Source: JACPFV01 sp038043245 (GTDB lineage: Bacteria; Pseudomonadota; Gammaproteobacteria; Nevskiales; Nevskiaceae). Taken from it: a DNA stretch of 64,000 bases. Where the stretch lies: the NCBI GenBank assembly GCA_038043245.1, contig JBBTCH010000003.1:215374-279373 (forward strand), given 5' to 3'. Below are positions 62,323-64,000 of the stretch, one piece after another; positions within the stretch are counted from its first letter, which is position 1, and each line of letters opens with the position of its first letter. The notes under the pieces were generated by a model. It saw only the letters and a list, made by a program, of their open reading frames with translations. It did not search any database and was not told the origin of the DNA. Made by a program: the position numbers and the translations under genes.

Positions 62323-62652
62323 ATGAAGCGGCTTCGTTTCGTTGGCAGCAGCAAGCAGGATTTGTCGGCGTTTCCAGATTCTGTGAGGAATCGCGCTGGA
62401 CATGAGTTGTTCATGGTGCAGGTGGGCAGAGAGCCGTCGGATTGGAAACCGATGGCGATCATTGGCCCCGGCGCCAACGAGATTCGGGTGAGGGATGTCA
62501 GCGGTGCCTATCGAGTGGTTTATGTGGCGAAGTTTGCAGATGCGGTTTACGTGCTGCATGTTTTCAACAAGAAAACACAGCAGACCAGCGCGCTGGATTT
62601 GGAGCTGGCGCGTCAGCGCTACCGTGTTGCGCAGATGCTTGCCAAGGAGTGA
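62323..62652 (+). CDS. HigB/RelE-family toxin
   Basis: A 109-residue putative mRNA interferase of the phage-derived Gp49-like/HigB group. The segment VRDVSGAYRVVYVAKFADAVYVLHVFNKKTQQTSALDLELARQRY is the family signature, with basic residues for RNA cleavage. Toxin precedes antitoxin, as usual in higBA-type systems. It begins 31 bases after the carboxyltransferase gene and is followed 4 bases later by the antitoxin. Confidence 0.88.
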   Translation: MKRLRFVGSSKQDLSAFPDSVRNRAGHELFMVQVGREPSDWKPMAIIGPGANEIRVRDVSGAYRVVYVAKFADAVYVLHVFNKKTQQTSALDLELARQRYRVAQMLAKE

Positions 62653-62655
62653 ACG

Positions 62656-62940
62656 ATGAGTAAACGAGTAACGGAGTCCAGCGGCAACGTGTTTGCCGAT
62701 CTCGGCTTTGCGCCACATGAAGCGGCGGTAATGCTGCTGCGTGCCGAGCTGGCTGAGTCGCTGCGAGTCTGGATGGAGCGCAAGAAGCTGTCACAGGCGC
62801 AGGTCGCCAAGAAGCTCGACATTGCTCAGCCGCGCGTTTCTGAAATCGTGCGCGGCAAGGTGGAATTGATGTCGTTGGATTATCTGGTCGGGCTTTGCGC
62901 CAAGGCTGGTCTGCCCTTGAACTTGAAAATGGCGGCATAG
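62656..62940 (+). CDS. HigA/XRE-family antitoxin
   Basis: A 94-residue protein with AAGGAG before its ATG. Residues 30-85 form an XRE-type helix-turn-helix domain (LRVWMERKKLSQAQVAKKLDIAQPRVSEIVRGKVELMSLDYLVGL). It would neutralise the upstream toxin and repress their promoter. The acyl-CoA dehydrogenase ATG lies 3 bases after its stop, so the antitoxin and a catabolic gene appear to be co-transcribed. Confidence 0.9.
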   Translation: MSKRVTESSGNVFADLGFAPHEAAVMLLRAELAESLRVWMERKKLSQAQVAKKLDIAQPRVSEIVRGKVELMSLDYLVGLCAKAGLPLNLKMAA

Positions 62941-62943
62941 AAC

Positions 62944-64000
62944 ATGCAAACCACTCACGAGCATCAACAGATTTTCGACACCACGAAACAGTTCGTGGAC
63001 AAGGAGATTAATCCGCACGCTGAGGAATGGGAAAAGAACGGCCTGTGGCCGGCGCGCGAGGTGCTGAAGAAGATGGGCAACCTCGGCTTGCTCGGCATCA
63101 ACAAGCCGGAAGCGGTCGGCGGGCTCGGGCTCGACTACAGCTTTCAGGTGTCGTTCGCCGAAGCGCTGGGCTACTGCAAGGTTGGCGGCTTGCCGATGGC
63201 CATCGGCGTGCAGACCGACATGGCGACGCCAGCACTGACGCGCTATGGATCGGACTTTCTCAAAGACACTTACCTGAAGCCGGCGATTGCCGGTGATCAG
63301 ATCGCCTGCATCGCCGTCAGCGAGCCAGGCGCGGGTTCAGACGTCGCCGGCATCAAGACCACTGCCAAACGCGAGGGTGGCGACTACGTCATCAACGGCC
63401 AGAAGATGTGGATCACCAACGGCACGCAGGGCGACTGGGCCTGCACGCTGTGCAACACCGGCGAGAGTTCTGACAGCGGACGCCACAGCAACAAGTCGCT
63501 GATCGTGGTACCGCTCGATGCCAAGGGCATCGACAGAAAAACAAAGCTGGACAAGCTGGGTCAGCGATCGTCCGACACCGCCATCATCTTCTTCGACAAC
63601 GTGCGTGTGCCGGCGAAGAACCTGATCGGCGAGGAAGGCAAGGGTTTCGTCTATCAGATGATGCAGTTCCAGGAAGAGCGTCTGTTTCTGTGCGCCAGCA
63701 TCCTGCTGGCAATGGACCGCTGCATCGAAGCCACCGTCGAATACACCGGCCAGCGCAATGCCTTCGGTCAGCCGATCCTCGCCAACCAGTATGTGCACTT
63801 CAAACTGTCCGAACTGAAGACCGAGATCGAGGCCTGTCGCGCCATGACGTATCGCGCCACTGCGGAGTTGATCGCGGGTCGTGACGTCACGCTGATGGCT
63901 TCGATGGCCAAGCTCAAGACCGCGCGCGTGGCGCGCGAGGTGGCAGACGGCTGTCTGCAGTTCTGGGGCGGGCAGGGCTTCATGTGGGACAACCCGGTGT
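62944..64000 (+). CDS. Acyl-CoA dehydrogenase (3' partial)
   Basis: The frame opens at ATG 62944 and runs to the right edge, giving about 352 residues of a protein normally near 385. Motifs: IACIAVSEPGAGSDVAGIKT (FAD/substrate loop), MWITNGTQGDWACTLCNTG, RQ-type segment GQRNAFGQPILANQYVHFKLSELKTEIEACRA, and near the edge QFWGGQGFMWDNPV, the start of the C-terminal catalytic segment. It resembles AtuD/citronellyl-CoA-type dehydrogenases. Electrons would go to the EtfAB/ETF-QO system encoded at 50-54 kb. Confidence 0.92.
   Translation, partial: MQTTHEHQQIFDTTKQFVDKEINPHAEEWEKNGLWPAREVLKKMGNLGLLGINKPEAVGGLGLDYSFQVSFAEALGYCKVGGLPMAIGVQTDMATPALTRYGSDFLKDTYLKPAIAGDQIACIAVSEPGAGSDVAGIKTTAKREGGDYVINGQKMWITNGTQGDWACTLCNTGESSDSGRHSNKSLIVVPLDAKGIDRKTKLDKLGQRSSDTAIIFFDNVRVPAKNLIGEEGKGFVYQMMQFQEERLFLCASILLAMDRCIEATVEYTGQRNAFGQPILANQYVHFKLSELKTEIEACRAMTYRATAELIAGRDVTLMASMAKLKTARVAREVADGCLQFWGGQGFMWDNPV

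Overview
The window is dense, GC-rich chromosomal DNA from a Gram-negative proteobacterium. Gene orders such as lgt-thyA-folA, fmdB-DUF502-aspS, ribD-ribE-ribB-ribH-nusB-thiL-pgpA, glyA-nrdR and metG divergent from apbC are typical of Beta- and Gammaproteobacteria; I cannot place it more finely. About 58 protein genes fill almost everything. I see no rRNA, tRNA, CRISPR array or insertion sequence, and no gene-free stretch longer than 300 bases.

Layout. 1-8.9 kb: a two-partner secretion locus with one TpsB transporter between two large beta-helical TpsA exoproteins (the first cut by the left edge), followed by a FecR-domain protein. 9.1-13.1 kb: a SapC-family protein, a sulfotransferase-like protein, a PfkB-family kinase and an rRNA methyltransferase. 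13.2-17.3 kb: lgt, thyA, folA, an acyl-CoA-binding protein, a strong two-way terminator, and ettA on the minus strand. 17.4-24.7 kb: a chain of genes with 1-4 base overlaps. It joins a SpoIIE-type phosphatase/ATPase and a STAS protein to an MlaE/MlaF/MCE/PqiC-type lipid transporter and ends with threonine ammonia-lyase. 24.7-35 kb: acyl-CoA dehydrogenase, nth, a short RnfB-like ferredoxin and metG (minus), apbC and dcd (plus), a Tat-exported phosphoesterase and rlmKL (minus). 34-48.5 kb: mostly housekeeping genes (aspS, nadA, glyA, nrdR, the riboflavin operon, nusB, thiL, pgpA, beta-carbonic anhydrase).

48.5-64 kb: a catabolic region for acyl-CoA compounds. It holds an AtuA-like protein, ETF:quinone oxidoreductase with EtfB/EtfA, the methylcitrate-cycle pair AcnD and PrpF, an enoyl-reductase-like SDR, a biotin-dependent carboxyltransferase subunit and an acyl-CoA dehydrogenase cut by the right edge. 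Two accessory insertions interrupt it: a DUF4143 ATPase plus orphan ParD plus SRPBCC protein between acnD and prpF, and a HigBA-type toxin-antitoxin pair between the carboxyltransferase and the last dehydrogenase.

The most interesting candidate system is the lipid transporter operon with a built-in phosphorylation partner switch (17.4-23.1 kb). Other notable signals are a penultimate cysteine shared by three neighbouring exported proteins, dispersed palindromic repeats that have entered glyA and the ribD/ribE junction, a nested hairpin over the start codon of the DUF4143 ATPase, and a perfect 24-base palindrome carrying mirrored -10 boxes between ettA and the transporter operon. Assignments rest on reading sequence motifs; no database search was run.
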